Shown here one piece after another: positions 44,494 through 53,008 of a stretch of DNA of 64,000 bases; position 1 is the first letter of the stretch; each line of letters opens with the position of its first letter. A model generated the notes under the pieces. It did not search any database. It saw only the letters and a list, made by a program, of their open reading frames with translations, and was not told the origin of the DNA. The stretch is from assembly GCA_963738325.1 (NCBI GenBank), contig CAVTWD010000001.1, forward strand, positions 992,001-1,056,000. Reading direction: 5' to 3'. The DNA comes from CAVTWD01 sp963738325 (GTDB taxonomy: Bacteria; Actinomycetota; Acidimicrobiia; Acidimicrobiales; Ilumatobacteraceae). Both the position numbers and the translations under genes were made by a program.

Positions 44494-45003
44494 ATGGCCG
44501 AGGACAAGAACCCGATCGATCAGCTGCTCGACCTGGTCGTCTACGGCCCCCTCGGCGCGCTGGTGACCGTCGCCCTGCGCTACCCGCAGCTCGTGGAGCA
44601 AGGCCGCGCCCACTTGGAAGCCAAGGCCGGCATCGGGCGCCTGGCTGCGCAGTTCGCGATGAATCGCGGCCAACAGGAGGCGCAGCGGGCGTTCGAGCGC
44701 CTGCGCCAGGACGGCGAGGGCGCGAGCAGAGACGCCTTCGATCGCGATGATGTCCTGCACTCGCCCGGAATCGCCGACGAAGAGGTCATCCCGGTCCGCC
44801 ACGATGACGACGACCCGGTGACGGCGGGCTCGGTGGGGGAAGACGAGCTGGCCATCCCCGCCTATGACTCCCTGGCCGCATCGCAAGTGGTGCAGCGTCT
44901 CGACGGTCTCACCGCCGACGAGCTCGAAGCGGTGCGTCGCTACGAGATCGCCCACCGCGCCCGCAAGACGGTGCTCGGCAAGATCGCCCAGCTCCAGCGC
45001 TGA
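44494..45003 (+). CDS. hypothetical protein with actinobacterial YEIAH-type C-terminal motif
   Basis: A 169-residue protein 12 nt after the acidic protein gene. The N-terminus (IDQLLDLVVYGPLGALVTVALRYPQLVEQGRAHLE) could lie at a membrane or lipid surface. The C-terminal 50 residues (PAYDSLAASQVVQRLDGLTADELEAVRRYE in pieces, then HRARKTVLGKI) form a small helical domain that recurs in many actinobacterial proteins of unknown role. Probably cotranscribed with its upstream neighbour. No enzyme signature seen. Confidence 0.72.
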   Translation: MAEDKNPIDQLLDLVVYGPLGALVTVALRYPQLVEQGRAHLEAKAGIGRLAAQFAMNRGQQEAQRAFERLRQDGEGASRDAFDRDDVLHSPGIADEEVIPVRHDDDDPVTAGSVGEDELAIPAYDSLAASQVVQRLDGLTADELEAVRRYEIAHRARKTVLGKIAQLQR

Positions 45004-45008
45004 GCAAG

Positions 45009-45509
45009 TTGGAAACCGCGCGGGTCGCCGTCCCGGGCGACCTTCCGCGCATCGTCGAGCTGGCCGAGGCGGCCGCCACCGAGCTGGCCGGTCAGCGCGG
45101 CGGTGCCATGTGGGCGGTGCGCGAGGCCCGGCCTGCGCCAATCGAGCTCAACCTGAGCTTCCTCGTGCAGGCGGAGGACGCGCTCGTCGTCGTCGGCGAG
45201 CTCGATGGCGTCATGCTCGGCTATGGCACCGTGAGGTTGGAGGCACTGCGTGACGGGACGACGCTCGGCGTCGTCGACGACCTCTACGTCGAGCCGGAGG
45301 CCCGTGGCGTCGGCATCGGCGAGGCGATGATGAACCTGATCCTCGAATGGTGCGAGGCGCGGGGATGCAGGGGCATCGACAGCCTCGCTCTGCCAGGAGA
45401 GCGCGCCACCAAGAACTTCTTCGAACGCTTCGGCCTCACGGCGCGAGCCATCGTCGTGCATCGCTCGCTCGGACCCCACACGACACAGACGGATGACGAA
45501 GGCTCCTGA
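45009..45509 (+). CDS. GNAT-family N-acetyltransferase
   Basis: A 166-residue acetyltransferase with the acetyl-CoA motif VVDDLYVEPEARGVGIGEAMM (quoted in part) and the following FFERFGLTAR. It transfers an acetyl group to an amine; the substrate cannot be predicted. TTG 45009 is the only start near the conserved N-terminus (METARVAVPGDLPRIVELAE) after the preceding stop at 45003. It overlaps the Nudix gene by 17 nt. Confidence 0.8.
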   Translation: METARVAVPGDLPRIVELAEAAATELAGQRGGAMWAVREARPAPIELNLSFLVQAEDALVVVGELDGVMLGYGTVRLEALRDGTTLGVVDDLYVEPEARGVGIGEAMMNLILEWCEARGCRGIDSLALPGERATKNFFERFGLTARAIVVHRSLGPHTTQTDDEGS

Positions 45510-45912
45510 CCCTGCCGGCCATGCAGAAGTCTGCGTCGGCGCCATCGTCGTGCACGACGGAGCGCTGCTGTTGGTCCGCCGGGGGAGGGGAGCAGCGGCG
45601 GGAGCCTGGAGCATCCCGGGCGGCCGGGTCGAGCGGGGCGAGACGCTCGCCGCTGCGGTCGAGCGGGAGCTCGCCGAGGAGACTGGGCTCGCCGGTCGCT
45701 GCGGCGGCTTCATCGGATGGGTCGAGCGGATCTCCGTCGAGCATCACTTCGTGATCCTCGACTTCCTCGTTGACGTCGAGGCCCGCGCGACGCCTCGGGC
45801 GGGCGACGACGCCGCCGAGGTTCGGTGGGTGGGTCTGGCCGAGCTCGGTGGCGTCGACCCCCTCGTGCCTGGCCTGATCGAGTTCCTACGGGAGCACGGG
45901 ATCGCCCGCTGA
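45493..45912 (+). CDS. Nudix hydrolase
   Basis: A 139-residue Nudix protein. The box GGRVERGETLAAAVERELAEETGL (residues about 42-66) has the full Gx5Ex7REUxEExGU pattern that binds magnesium and hydrolyses nucleoside diphosphate-linked substrates. The opening CVGAIVVHDGALLLVRRGRG resembles MutT/ADP-ribose pyrophosphatase-like members. The substrate is not predictable. ATG 45493 lies inside the end of the acetyltransferase gene. It converges with the enoyl-CoA hydratase, whose stop is 10 nt away. Confidence 0.88.
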   Translation: MTKAPDPAGHAEVCVGAIVVHDGALLLVRRGRGAAAGAWSIPGGRVERGETLAAAVERELAEETGLAGRCGGFIGWVERISVEHHFVILDFLVDVEARATPRAGDDAAEVRWVGLAELGGVDPLVPGLIEFLREHGIAR

Positions 45913-45921
45913 AGCTCCTCC

Positions 45922-46692
45922 TCAGCGGCCCTTCCACTGCGGTGGTCGCTTCTCGACGAAGGCCTTCAGCCCTTCCTGCAGGTCCTCGGACTGCATGATC
46001 TCTCCCATGGCCTCGTGGGTGAGCTTCCAGAGCGCGTCGTCGCTCTCGTAATCCGCGGCGAGCACGACCTTGCGGCTGGCGGCGATGGCGAGCGGCGCGT
46101 TCTCGCCGATCTTGGTGGCGAGCGCGACCGCGGTCGCCTCGACCTGGTCGGGTTCGACCACGTGGTTGACCAGACCGAGCTGGTAGGCGCGGTCGGCCGC
46201 GAGCGGCTCGCCGGTGAGGATGGCTTCCATGGCTGCGGCACGGCCGATGGCGCGGGGCAAACGGAAGAGGCCGCCGGCGCCGGCGATGAGGCTGCGCTTG
46301 ACCTCGGCCAGCCCGAACGACGAACGACTGCTGGCCACCACGAGGTCGCAGGACAGCACGATCTCGCAACCGCCGGCCGTGGCGAGGCCGTCGACGGCGA
46401 CGATGAGTGGCTTGCGCCGCTCACGGATGACGAGGCCGGCAAACCCGCCTCGTGCCGTGGAGCTGTTGCCCTCGGGCGTGCCGATCGACTTCAGGTCCTG
46501 CCCCGAGCAGAACGTCGGTCGGTCGCCCACGCCGACGGCCCGCAAGATGCCGACCCGCACCTCGGGGTCCTCTTCGAGGCGATCGATCGCCGCCTCGATC
46601 TCCTCGGCCACCTGGCGGTTGATGGCGTTGCGCGCCTCGGGGCGGTTCAACGTGATGAACGCGATGCGACCCTGGACCTCATAGTCGACCAT
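45922..46692 (-). CDS. enoyl-CoA hydratase/isomerase family protein
   Basis: A 256-residue crotonase-fold protein. It has FITLNRPEARNAINRQV, FCSGQDLKSIG (oxyanion hole region), AGGCEIVLSCDLVVAS with the first catalytic Glu, and GLAEVKRSLIAGAGG with the second. Both acids of true hydratases are present, so hydration of trans-2-enoyl-CoA in beta-oxidation is plausible. ATG 46692 is favoured by family start and a TACGAT box ending 7 nt upstream. Confidence 0.88.
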   Translation of the reverse strand: MVDYEVQGRIAFITLNRPEARNAINRQVAEEIEAAIDRLEEDPEVRVGILRAVGVGDRPTFCSGQDLKSIGTPEGNSSTARGGFAGLVIRERRKPLIVAVDGLATAGGCEIVLSCDLVVASSRSSFGLAEVKRSLIAGAGGLFRLPRAIGRAAAMEAILTGEPLAADRAYQLGLVNHVVEPDQVEATAVALATKIGENAPLAIAASRKVVLAADYESDDALWKLTHEAMGEIMQSEDLQEGLKAFVEKRPPQWKGR

Positions 46693-46718
46693 GGCCGGGA
46701 TCGTAGGGGCTGGTGACC

Positions 46719-48397
46719 TCACATCCCGTCGTCGGTGGGTTCGACGACGAGGGTCGGGACCTCCGGCAGGGGAGTGTCCGGCGGGGGCGCGGTATCGGAC
46801 GGCTCGGTCTCGGGCGGTGCAGCCTCGGGTGTTGCGGCTTCCGCTGGCGCGGTATCGGACGGCTCAGCCTCGGGCGGTGCAGCCTCGGGCGGTGCAGCCT
46901 CGGGTGTTGCGGCTTCCGCTGGCGCGGTATCGGACGGCTCGGTCTCGGGCGGTGCAGCCTCCGGCGTTCCGGCCTCCGCTGGCGCGGCCTCCGGCGCCAG
47001 CGTCGGAGGGGGAGGGATCGGGCGGCGGCTACCCCCGGGGGCAGACTTGGGCCGGCGGGCCGGAGCGGCACGGCGGGCCGGGCGGCCCGCCCGCGCTCCG
47101 GCCGGTGGGGGCTCGACGCCGAAGTGGGCGGCGATGGTGGGCACGAGCGAGGCGACCGAGGTGACCATGGCCCTCAGCTCATCGGTGACCGTGGTGGGGT
47201 AGCCCGCCGGCGTGACACCGGCGCGGACCGGCGAGTAGGCGACGGCTTCGAGCACCGCTCCCCATCGATCAGGCGCGACGTCGGCGGTGAGCGCACCGCC
47301 CGCCGCTTCGGCCAGGCGGGTTCCCAACTCGGGCGGGAAGCGCACCCCCGCCTTGGGCGGCCGCGAGGAGAGCCGCAGCGCCCGCACGACGCGCCCGACA
47401 CCGAGCGCGGTGTCGATGTCCGCCAGCCATTCCTGGTGCTCCTTCTCCTGCCGGACCGCCAGGCCGTCACGGACCTTGTCGGCCAGCTCGCGCGTGCCTT
47501 CGTCGCGGGCCACGGCCGGATCGCCGGCGGCGGCGACGACCGAGCGCAGGTCGCGCAGATCGAGCTCGTCGATGTCGGCGAGGGCGGCCTCGGCGCGGTC
47601 GAGCCACTCCGCGGACCGCGCACTCTCGGCAAGAGATCCTCGGCCAGGGCGAGAACGCCGTCGGGCTTGATGGGCGGCTGGCCTTCGGCCTGCAGCTTGT
47701 CGTTTTGCTCTCGAAGCGCTTCGCGAACGGCGGGGATGCCTCCCCGCAACACCTGCTCGGCGACGGCGCGTTGCTCGTCGGGCAGCGACTTGAGCACGTC
47801 GTTGCGGTGGGTCTTGCCCGGCTTGAGCCGCTTCGGCTTCGGCCGGTCGGGCAGCATCGGCACCTCGGGTCGAGGCGGCCGTTCGCGCCGCTCCCGTCGC
47901 TCGCCCTCTTGACGCCCGCGCGAGTCCTCGGAGCGCCCGCCCCCTCCACGCTCCCCCCGACCGCCCTCTCCGTCCCCCCGCGGCCCACGCTCACGGGTCG
48001 CGCTGGAGGGACGGTCTCCCTCGGGGCGAGCGCTGCGTGGTCGCCGCTCGCGTCGCTCGGCGTCCGCGTCGCGACGCGGGCGGTCGCTGCGCTCACGGCG
48101 GGGCTTGTCGCGGCGGGCGACCAGGGTGGATGTGACCGGCTCGAACGTCCGGTCGCTCGCCAGGATCTCGAGCCGCTCCGGCTCCTTGCGCGCCTCCTTG
48201 GCTGGCAGCACGGCGAGGATCGTGATGCCGTCGATGTCACTTTCGGCTTCGACCCGCAGCACGTCGCCGACGCGCGCCCCGCCAAGGAGCAGATCGCTGG
48301 AGAGCACCCCCTTGGGCTCTCGTGCCCCGGCCGCGCGCCAGGTCCACGTGCCGTCCGGGCGCGCGCTGGTCAGCTCGACCTCGATCCTGCGGGGCAT
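46719..48397 (-). CDS. uncharacterised protein with charged middle and repetitive Ala/Pro/Glu tail (frameshifted)
   Basis: About 560 residues once joined. The N-terminal 90 residues form a small beta domain (MPRRIEVELTSARPDGTWTW, VGDVLRVEAESDIDGITILA). An Arg/Glu/Gly-rich linker follows, then a helical domain (KPGKTHRNDVLKSLPDEQRA...EWLADIDTALGVGRVVRALRL in part). The C-terminal tail has repeats of the APAEAATPEAAPPE type. The frame breaks near 47630; restoring one base gives DLLAESARSAEWLDRAE. TACGGT ends 9 nt before ATG 48397. The family is not recognised; the highly charged linker hints at RNA or ribosome contact, which is speculation. Confidence 0.7.
46786..46984 (-). repeat. 60/75-bp in-frame repeats encoding an Ala/Pro/Glu/Ser tail
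   Basis: Three units begin GGCGCGGTATCGGACGGCTC at 46786, 46846 and 46921. The first and third are 60 bp; the middle one is 75 bp because a 15-bp subunit (GGCGGTGCAGCCTCG) is duplicated. They keep the reading frame of the minus-strand gene and encode a low-complexity spacer. Confidence 0.8.
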
Positions 48398-48482
48398 AGG
48401 TGGTCAACCGTACTTGGCGCGTCGCGCCGCTGACCACCCGCCCCGGTGCGGCTCGGGGGCGCTCAGGTACGGTGGTTCGGCG
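48398..48482. promoter_or_regulatory. divergent leaderless promoters
   Basis: Minus strand: TACGGT (48412-48407) ends 9 nt before ATG 48397. Plus strand: TACGGT (48468-48473) ends 9 nt before ATG 48483. The same hexamer and spacing serve both genes, with no Shine-Dalgarno sequence on either side. Confidence 0.5.
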
Positions 48483-49025
48483 ATGGCCGTCTACGCCCTC
48501 GGCGATTTGGTGCCTGCCATCGATCCGTCCGCGTACGTGCATCCTGACGCGGTGGTGATCGGTGCCGTCGCGCTGGGTCCTGAGGCCTCGATATGGCCGG
48601 GCGCGGTGTTGCGCGGCGACAGCAACCGCATCTCGATCGGAGCCCGGACCTCGGTGCAGGACGGCAGTGTCGTGCACACCGCGAGCGACCACGCGACGGA
48701 AGTCGGTGACGACTGCGTGATCGGGCACCTCGTGCACCTCGAAGGCTGCCGGATCGAGTCGGGCAGCCTCGTCGGGTCAGGCGCGATCGTGCTCCACGGA
48801 GCGGTCGTCCATCGCGGCGCGGTGGTCGGGGCCAACGCCGTGGTGCTCGACGGCACGATCGTTCCCCCCGGCGCCCTCGCCCTCGGTGTGCCCGCTCGCA
48901 TGCGCGAGGGAGGGGCCGACGCCGCCCTCGTCGCTCACGGCGTCGCGAGCTACCGCGAGCGCCTCGTCCGTTACCGGCGGGATCTGCGCCGCCTCGACAT
49001 CCCCGGTCGCGCCGAGCTGCTCTGA
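48483..49025 (+). CDS. gamma-carbonic-anhydrase-like left-handed beta-helix protein
   Basis: A 180-residue hexapeptide-repeat protein (PaaY/YrdA/Cam type). Repeating turns such as AYVHPDAVVIGAVALGPEASIWPGAVLRGD lead to IGARTSVQDGSVVHT and the metal-site motif HLVHLEGCRI; the other metal histidine of most family members (HT in VVHT) is present. It may be a carbonic anhydrase or an uncharacterised metal-binding trimer. A C-terminal helix follows the coil. Confidence 0.85.
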   Translation: MAVYALGDLVPAIDPSAYVHPDAVVIGAVALGPEASIWPGAVLRGDSNRISIGARTSVQDGSVVHTASDHATEVGDDCVIGHLVHLEGCRIESGSLVGSGAIVLHGAVVHRGAVVGANAVVLDGTIVPPGALALGVPARMREGGADAALVAHGVASYRERLVRYRRDLRRLDIPGRAELL

Positions 49026-49036
49026 ATGAGGGAAGC

Positions 49037-49058
49037 GGTGGCGCGCTCCATTGCCACC
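49037..49058. terminator. weak hairpin between convergent genes
   Basis: GGTGGC (49037-49042) and GCCACC (49053-49058) can pair across a 10-nt loop. It lies between the gamma-CA-like gene end (49025) and the permease gene end (49070). The stem is short, so confidence is low. Confidence 0.3.
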
Positions 49059-49069
49059 TGCAGGCGTGG

Positions 49070-49951
49070 TCAGGCGCGAAGGCCCCACTTGCGGCGGATC
49101 CGCCTCTCGATCTGCGCGAAGACGAGCGAGTCGAGGGCGATCCCGATCACGAGGATGATCAACATGATCGAGAGCAGCCCGGGCCCGTCGGCGAGGCTCC
49201 GATTGGTGTCGAGGAGCTCGCCGAGGGAGTGCTTGTTCGCGATGACGACGATCAGCTCGCCGGCCATCAAGCTGCGCCACGCGAAGGCCCATCCCTGTTT
49301 GAGGCCCCCCGTGAAGGAGGGGAGCGCGGCCGGCAGGACGACGTGACGGTAGTAGCCGAGTCCCTTCGCGCCCATTGCCCGCCCGGCCCGCAGCAGGTTC
49401 GGTGGGATGTTGTCGATGCCGTGGATGAGGCCGTTGGCCACCGACGGGGAGGCGCCGAGGATGATCACGAAGGTGATCGCCGCCTCGCTCAGCTTGAAGA
49501 GGAGGATGGCGAGGGGGAACCACGCGATCGAGGGCATGGTCTGTAGCCCCGTGATGAGCGAGCCGACCGCGGCCCGCATGGGCCGGAAGCGAGACACGAG
49601 CAGGCCGATGGTCGAGCCGATGATGATCGACAGGAAGAAGCCCCACGCGCCTCGACGCAATGTGATGCCGATCGCCTGCCACACCGTGGCCGTCGACAGA
49701 TCGTCATACATCCGCCGGAACACCGTCGCCGGCCCAGGGAGCACGAACTCCGGCTTCCAATGGCTCCAGACCACGCACTGCCACAGGAAGACGGCGATGG
49801 CGAGGGCGGCCACCTTTGGCCAGGTCATCGACCACAGGCGTCGGCCGAAGCTGACGCGTTGTTCCCGTGGTACCTCGAGGGCATCGAGCCCGGCCAGTTG
49901 CTGATCGACGCTTGGGACGCCCCGTCTCACCCTGCGCTCAACCACGGCCAT
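49070..49951 (-). CDS. ssuC: ABC transporter permease, sulfonate/nitrate/taurine type
   Basis: A 293-residue BPD_transp_1 permease with about six membrane spans (VAALAIAVFLWQCVVW, WGFFLSIIIGSTIGLLV, LSIMLIILVIGIALDSLVF). The EAA-loop region ENNLLRAGRAMGAKGLG-like PPNLLRAGRAMGAKGLGYY contacts the ATPase. It belongs with the following ATPase and binding-protein genes in the order A-B-C on the minus strand. Sulfonate, taurine, nitrate or a related small anion could be the cargo. Its start overlaps the end of the ATPase gene by 14 nt. Confidence 0.88.
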   Translation of the reverse strand: MAVVERRVRRGVPSVDQQLAGLDALEVPREQRVSFGRRLWSMTWPKVAALAIAVFLWQCVVWSHWKPEFVLPGPATVFRRMYDDLSTATVWQAIGITLRRGAWGFFLSIIIGSTIGLLVSRFRPMRAAVGSLITGLQTMPSIAWFPLAILLFKLSEAAITFVIILGASPSVANGLIHGIDNIPPNLLRAGRAMGAKGLGYYRHVVLPAALPSFTGGLKQGWAFAWRSLMAGELIVVIANKHSLGELLDTNRSLADGPGLLSIMLIILVIGIALDSLVFAQIERRIRRKWGLRA

Positions 49952-50742
49952 GCCGAGCGACCTCCTCTCGCAGGCGGGCGGTCACCACGGCGGTGAGCGA
50001 GGAGACGTCCGGATCCTCGATGCGGCGAGGCCGCGGGATGTCCACGGAGAACTCCTCGGCCACGCGACCCGGACGGCTCGTGAGCACGACGATGCGGTCG
50101 GCCAGCCGGGCCGCCTCCCGCACGTTGTGGGTGACGAACAGCACCGAGCACCCGGTCTGTCGCCAGATCCGCTCGAGCTCGTCGTGCATCAGGTCACGGG
50201 TCATGGCGTCGAGGGCGCCGAAGGGTTCGTCCATCAGCAAGACCTCGCCTTGTTGCGCGAGCGCCCGCGCCGAGCGCGACCCGCTGACGCATGCCGCCCG
50301 ACAGCTCGTGCGGCTGGCGATCGCCGAACCCGTCGAGGCGGACGAGCGCCAGCAGCTCCTCGGCCTGCCCGCGGCGCAGCCCTCGGGGCACCCCCCTGAA
50401 GCGCAGCGCCAGCTCGACGTTCTTGTGCACCGTGAGCCAGGGGAACAGTGACGACTCCTGGAACATCACTGCGGCGCGCCCGGCGCGCTCGACCGCGCCC
50501 GCCGAGCCGTCGTCGAGGCCGGCCACGAGGTTGAGCAGCGTCGTCTTGCCGCAGCCAGAGGCACCGACCAGACAGACGAACTCGCGGTGCGCCACCTCGA
50601 GCGAGACGCGATCGAGGGCCAGTACCTGCCCTGGGCCGTGCCCGTAGACCTTCGACACGTTCCGGAGGATGACGGTGTCGGGCTCAGCCGCCCTGAGGGG
50701 CGGACGAGGCTCGCTCAGCCTGGTGGTCACGGGTGCGATCAC
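49938..50742 (-). CDS. ssuB: ABC transporter ATP-binding protein, sulfonate/nitrate/taurine type (frameshifted)
   Basis: ATPase of about 267 residues. It has VILRNVSKVYGHGPGQVLAL, Walker A VGASGCGKTTLLN, the Q-loop MFQESSLFPWLT and the signature LSGGMRQRVAL. Near 50270 one extra base breaks the frame; without it the sequence reads RVALARALAQQGEVLLMDEPFGALDAM, giving Walker B and the D-loop, then VLFVTHNVREA with the switch His. GTG 50742 overlaps the stop of the binding-protein gene (GTGA). The break is probably a sequence error because both flanking transporter genes are intact. Confidence 0.88.
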
Positions 50743-51830
50743 AGGTCGTTGACGCCGGGTTGGCCTTGAGCGGCGAGCACCTTGTTGAGAAGGCTGAGGT
50801 CGTAGATCCCGCTCAGATTCACGGGCTTCAGCAAACCGTCGGCGACCGCATTGTCCGCCGAAGTCTTCAGCGATGACGCGATGGGGTCGTTGGTGAACTC
50901 CAGGTTCTTCCACGCCGCGGTGATGACCGCCGGTGCGAGGGGCTTGGTCGTGATCCTCCCGATCTCGGCGTTGGCCACCTTCTCGGCGTCGCCCGGGTTC
51001 TTGTTCACGTAGTCGTTGGCCGCGACCTGACCCTCGATCAGCTTCTCGACCACGTCTGGATGCTTGGCGAGGAACTTCTGCGCGACGACGAGCTGCGTGG
51101 TGACGAACTGCCCGCGCGGCCAGAGATCCTTCTCGGCCACGAGCACTTTGCCGCCCCCTTGTTGGATGAGTCGCGTCGCCCACGGCTCGGGCACCCACGC
51201 GCCCTGGATGGTTCCGGCGACGAAGGTCTGCAAGGTGGTGGCGTTGTCCTGGGGCTTGATCGACACGTCACCACCGCCGGCGGTCTCGGTCGACAGACCT
51301 TGCTCCTTGAGCCACGCTCGGGCCGCTACGTCCTGGGTGTTGCCGAGCGACGGCGTGGCGATCGTCTTGCCCTTCAAGGCGGCGGCGGAGTTGATGTCGG
51401 GCTTCACCACGAGGAACGCCCCGCCCGATGTGGCCCCGGAGATGATCTTGATCGCGGTGCCGTCGGATTTCTGCCACGCGTTGATGGTCGGGTTCGGACC
51501 GATGTAGGTGGCATCGATGGCGTCGGCGAAGAGAGCTTCCACGGCCTTCGTGCCGTCGTTGAAGGTCGAGGTCTTCAGCGTCACATCGGGCCCGAGCTTG
51601 TCTTGGTAGATCCCCTTGGCCACCCCGACGAGCGCGGTGGCGTGGGTGATGTTCGGGAAGTAACCGAGACGCAGCGTGACCTTCTCGCCGTGGCCGGCCG
51701 CGCTCGACGCCCCCCTCGCTGGCGTCGTTGTGCCCGCGTTCGCGCCCGGGGCACTGTCGCCGCACGCCGCGGCGGCGAGGCTCACGCCCGTCACCAGGGC
51801 AATGGTCAAGAACGTCCGTCTGCTGTGCAT
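50739..51830 (-). CDS. ssuA: ABC transporter substrate-binding lipoprotein, SsuA/TauA/NMT1-like
   Basis: A 363-residue binding protein. The signal peptide ends in a lipobox (SLAAAACGDS), so Cys23 would carry lipid and anchor it outside the membrane. The N-terminal lobe has LGYFPNITHATALVGVAKGIY, the DATYIGPNPTINAW ligand-pocket segment, and later GTIQGAWVPEPWATRL. The family binds alkanesulfonates, taurine, nitrate or thiamine precursors; the ligand here is not clear. First gene of the importer operon; SDs are weak and the upstream DNA is AT-rich. Confidence 0.88.
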   Translation of the reverse strand: MHSRRTFLTIALVTGVSLAAAACGDSAPGANAGTTTPARGASSAAGHGEKVTLRLGYFPNITHATALVGVAKGIYQDKLGPDVTLKTSTFNDGTKAVEALFADAIDATYIGPNPTINAWQKSDGTAIKIISGATSGGAFLVVKPDINSAAALKGKTIATPSLGNTQDVAARAWLKEQGLSTETAGGGDVSIKPQDNATTLQTFVAGTIQGAWVPEPWATRLIQQGGGKVLVAEKDLWPRGQFVTTQLVVAQKFLAKHPDVVEKLIEGQVAANDYVNKNPGDAEKVANAEIGRITTKPLAPAVITAAWKNLEFTNDPIASSLKTSADNAVADGLLKPVNLSGIYDLSLLNKVLAAQGQPGVNDL

Positions 51831-51973
51831 AACTCTCGCTCACCGCTCTTCGATGTTCTCTATTGAATTACTGGAAATAAGCGGCGGCGGCAAGCGCCGG
51901 CGCCGCAAATGAGTCGAAGGGCCCAGGCGGGGCCGGTTCGGCGGGTCCAGCGGCCTCGGTGGCCTCGTCGGGT
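51831..51973 (-). promoter_or_regulatory. AT-rich promoter region of the ABC importer operon
   Basis: Upstream of ssuA, about 51857-51889 is the most AT-rich run in this half of the window (minus strand TTATTTCCAGTAATTC followed by AATAG). Such a stretch in GC-rich DNA usually marks a regulated promoter. Exact -35/-10 boxes are not assignable. The rest of this 143-bp gap shows nothing further. Confidence 0.4.
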
Positions 51974-52306
51974 TCAGCGGGCGAGGGCGATGAGGGGTCG
52001 GGCCGCATCAAGGAGCCAGGCCAACGACTCTCGGAGCTCAGCAGTCGTGCGGTGCTCGGTGAGATCGGGCTCCACGTCGTGGACGGCGCACTCGAGCACC
52101 CAGAGCTGGTCGTACAGCGCGTGGAGCTCGTGGCGGGCCACGATGAGCTCGCGCTCGCTCAGGCCCACCTCGGCGGCGCGGGTGCGAGCCTCGTAGTCAC
52201 GCTGGCGGCACGAGCGCCGGCAGTAGCGGCGAGGGCGGCCGGGACCGGGGCGCAGCGTGAAGCGCCGACCGCACCAGGCGCACCGTCGGTCCGTGGTGGG
52301 GGCCAT
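51974..52306 (-). CDS. small CxxC zinc-ribbon hypothetical protein
   Basis: A 110-residue protein starting at ATG 52306. A zinc site is formed by CAWCGRRF and RRYCRRSCRQRDYEARTRA, a pattern seen in many short actinobacterial DNA-binding-like proteins. A helical C-terminus follows (RELIVARHELHALYDQLWVLE in part). Probably nucleic-acid binding; target unknown. The palindrome CGTCACGTGACG (52349-52360) is 42 nt upstream and could be an operator. Confidence 0.7.
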   Translation of the reverse strand: MAPTTDRRCAWCGRRFTLRPGPGRPRRYCRRSCRQRDYEARTRAAEVGLSERELIVARHELHALYDQLWVLECAVHDVEPDLTEHRTTAELRESLAWLLDAARPLIALAR

Positions 52307-53008
52307 GGCGTCATCGTAAGTCCGACCCTGGCTCCCGTCGCGACATTTCGTCACGTGACGATACGCCGGATCCGTCGGATCGAGAGCGCGGCGGCGGTCC
52401 GCGTCCTTCACATCGCCGATCGCGCGACTTCCGCACGTCTAGCCTCCTGATTCGCCCGGGGCGCGGTGGAAGGCAGCCCCGGGATTCCCCACGGGGGGCC
52501 AGTCGCGCCTCACGCCATCCCGAGCCAGTCATGAGATCGTGCGACTTCCGCACGTTCGGCCGCCTCGTTGACCCGGCGGCCTTCTGGCACCGATTCGCCA
52601 CCGATTCGGTGAACGCCCATAATCCACGTTATGTCAAGTCAACGTTGGTCTCGTCGCACGGGCGCGCCGGGCCCCCTCCCAAAGCTTCCGGTGGTTTGAG
52701 ACGACCGCCGAGAGTGGCATAGGGTCCGCGACGGCGGCAGGGACGCGCTGGATACCGAGCCCAGGGGCGTGGCGAGTGTGGAGGTCGGCGGCCTGTCGAT
52801 GTGGCCTGGTGCGGCTTCGACTGGGCGCGCCTCTGCTGATGGTCGCCTCGGCGGGCCCTCCGGCGTGTCGGTCGCTGTCGCGGGCACGACAGCACGTCTG
52901 GGAGGGATCGTGGCGAGAGACGGACGGGGCGAGGGCCGCACCGGGAGCCCATTCGGGCCGGGTTCCTGCAAAGCCGCATCAGCGCAGAACGAAGGGAGAC
53001 GGGGCCGC
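52307..53008. other. 702-bp intergenic region between divergent genes
   Basis: No convincing gene. It holds the 12-bp perfect palindrome CGTCACGTGACG at 52349-52360, a pair of imperfect 42-bp direct repeats (52417-52458 and 52535-52576), and a CATAA/TTATG inverted pair near 52617-52632 next to TTGACT/TTGACA-like sequence on the minus strand. The right part (about 52740-53008) lies upstream of the sulfatase; AGGGAG about 10 nt before GTG 53009 fixes that start although the frame is open further upstream. Confidence 0.5.
52417..52576 (+). repeat. pair of imperfect 42-bp direct repeats
   Basis: The units at 52417-52458 and 52535-52576 match at about 33 of 42 positions, with an identical GCGACTTCCGCACGT core. 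They are 118 bp apart start to start. They could be regulator-binding sites or remnants of a duplicated end of a mobile sequence; no terminal inverted repeats or transposase gene were found. Confidence 0.55.

Noticed and set aside
52417..52576. Ends of an insertion sequence around the 42-bp direct repeats
   Set aside because: Repeats are imperfect, in direct orientation, only 118 bp apart, with no transposase fragment or target-site duplication.
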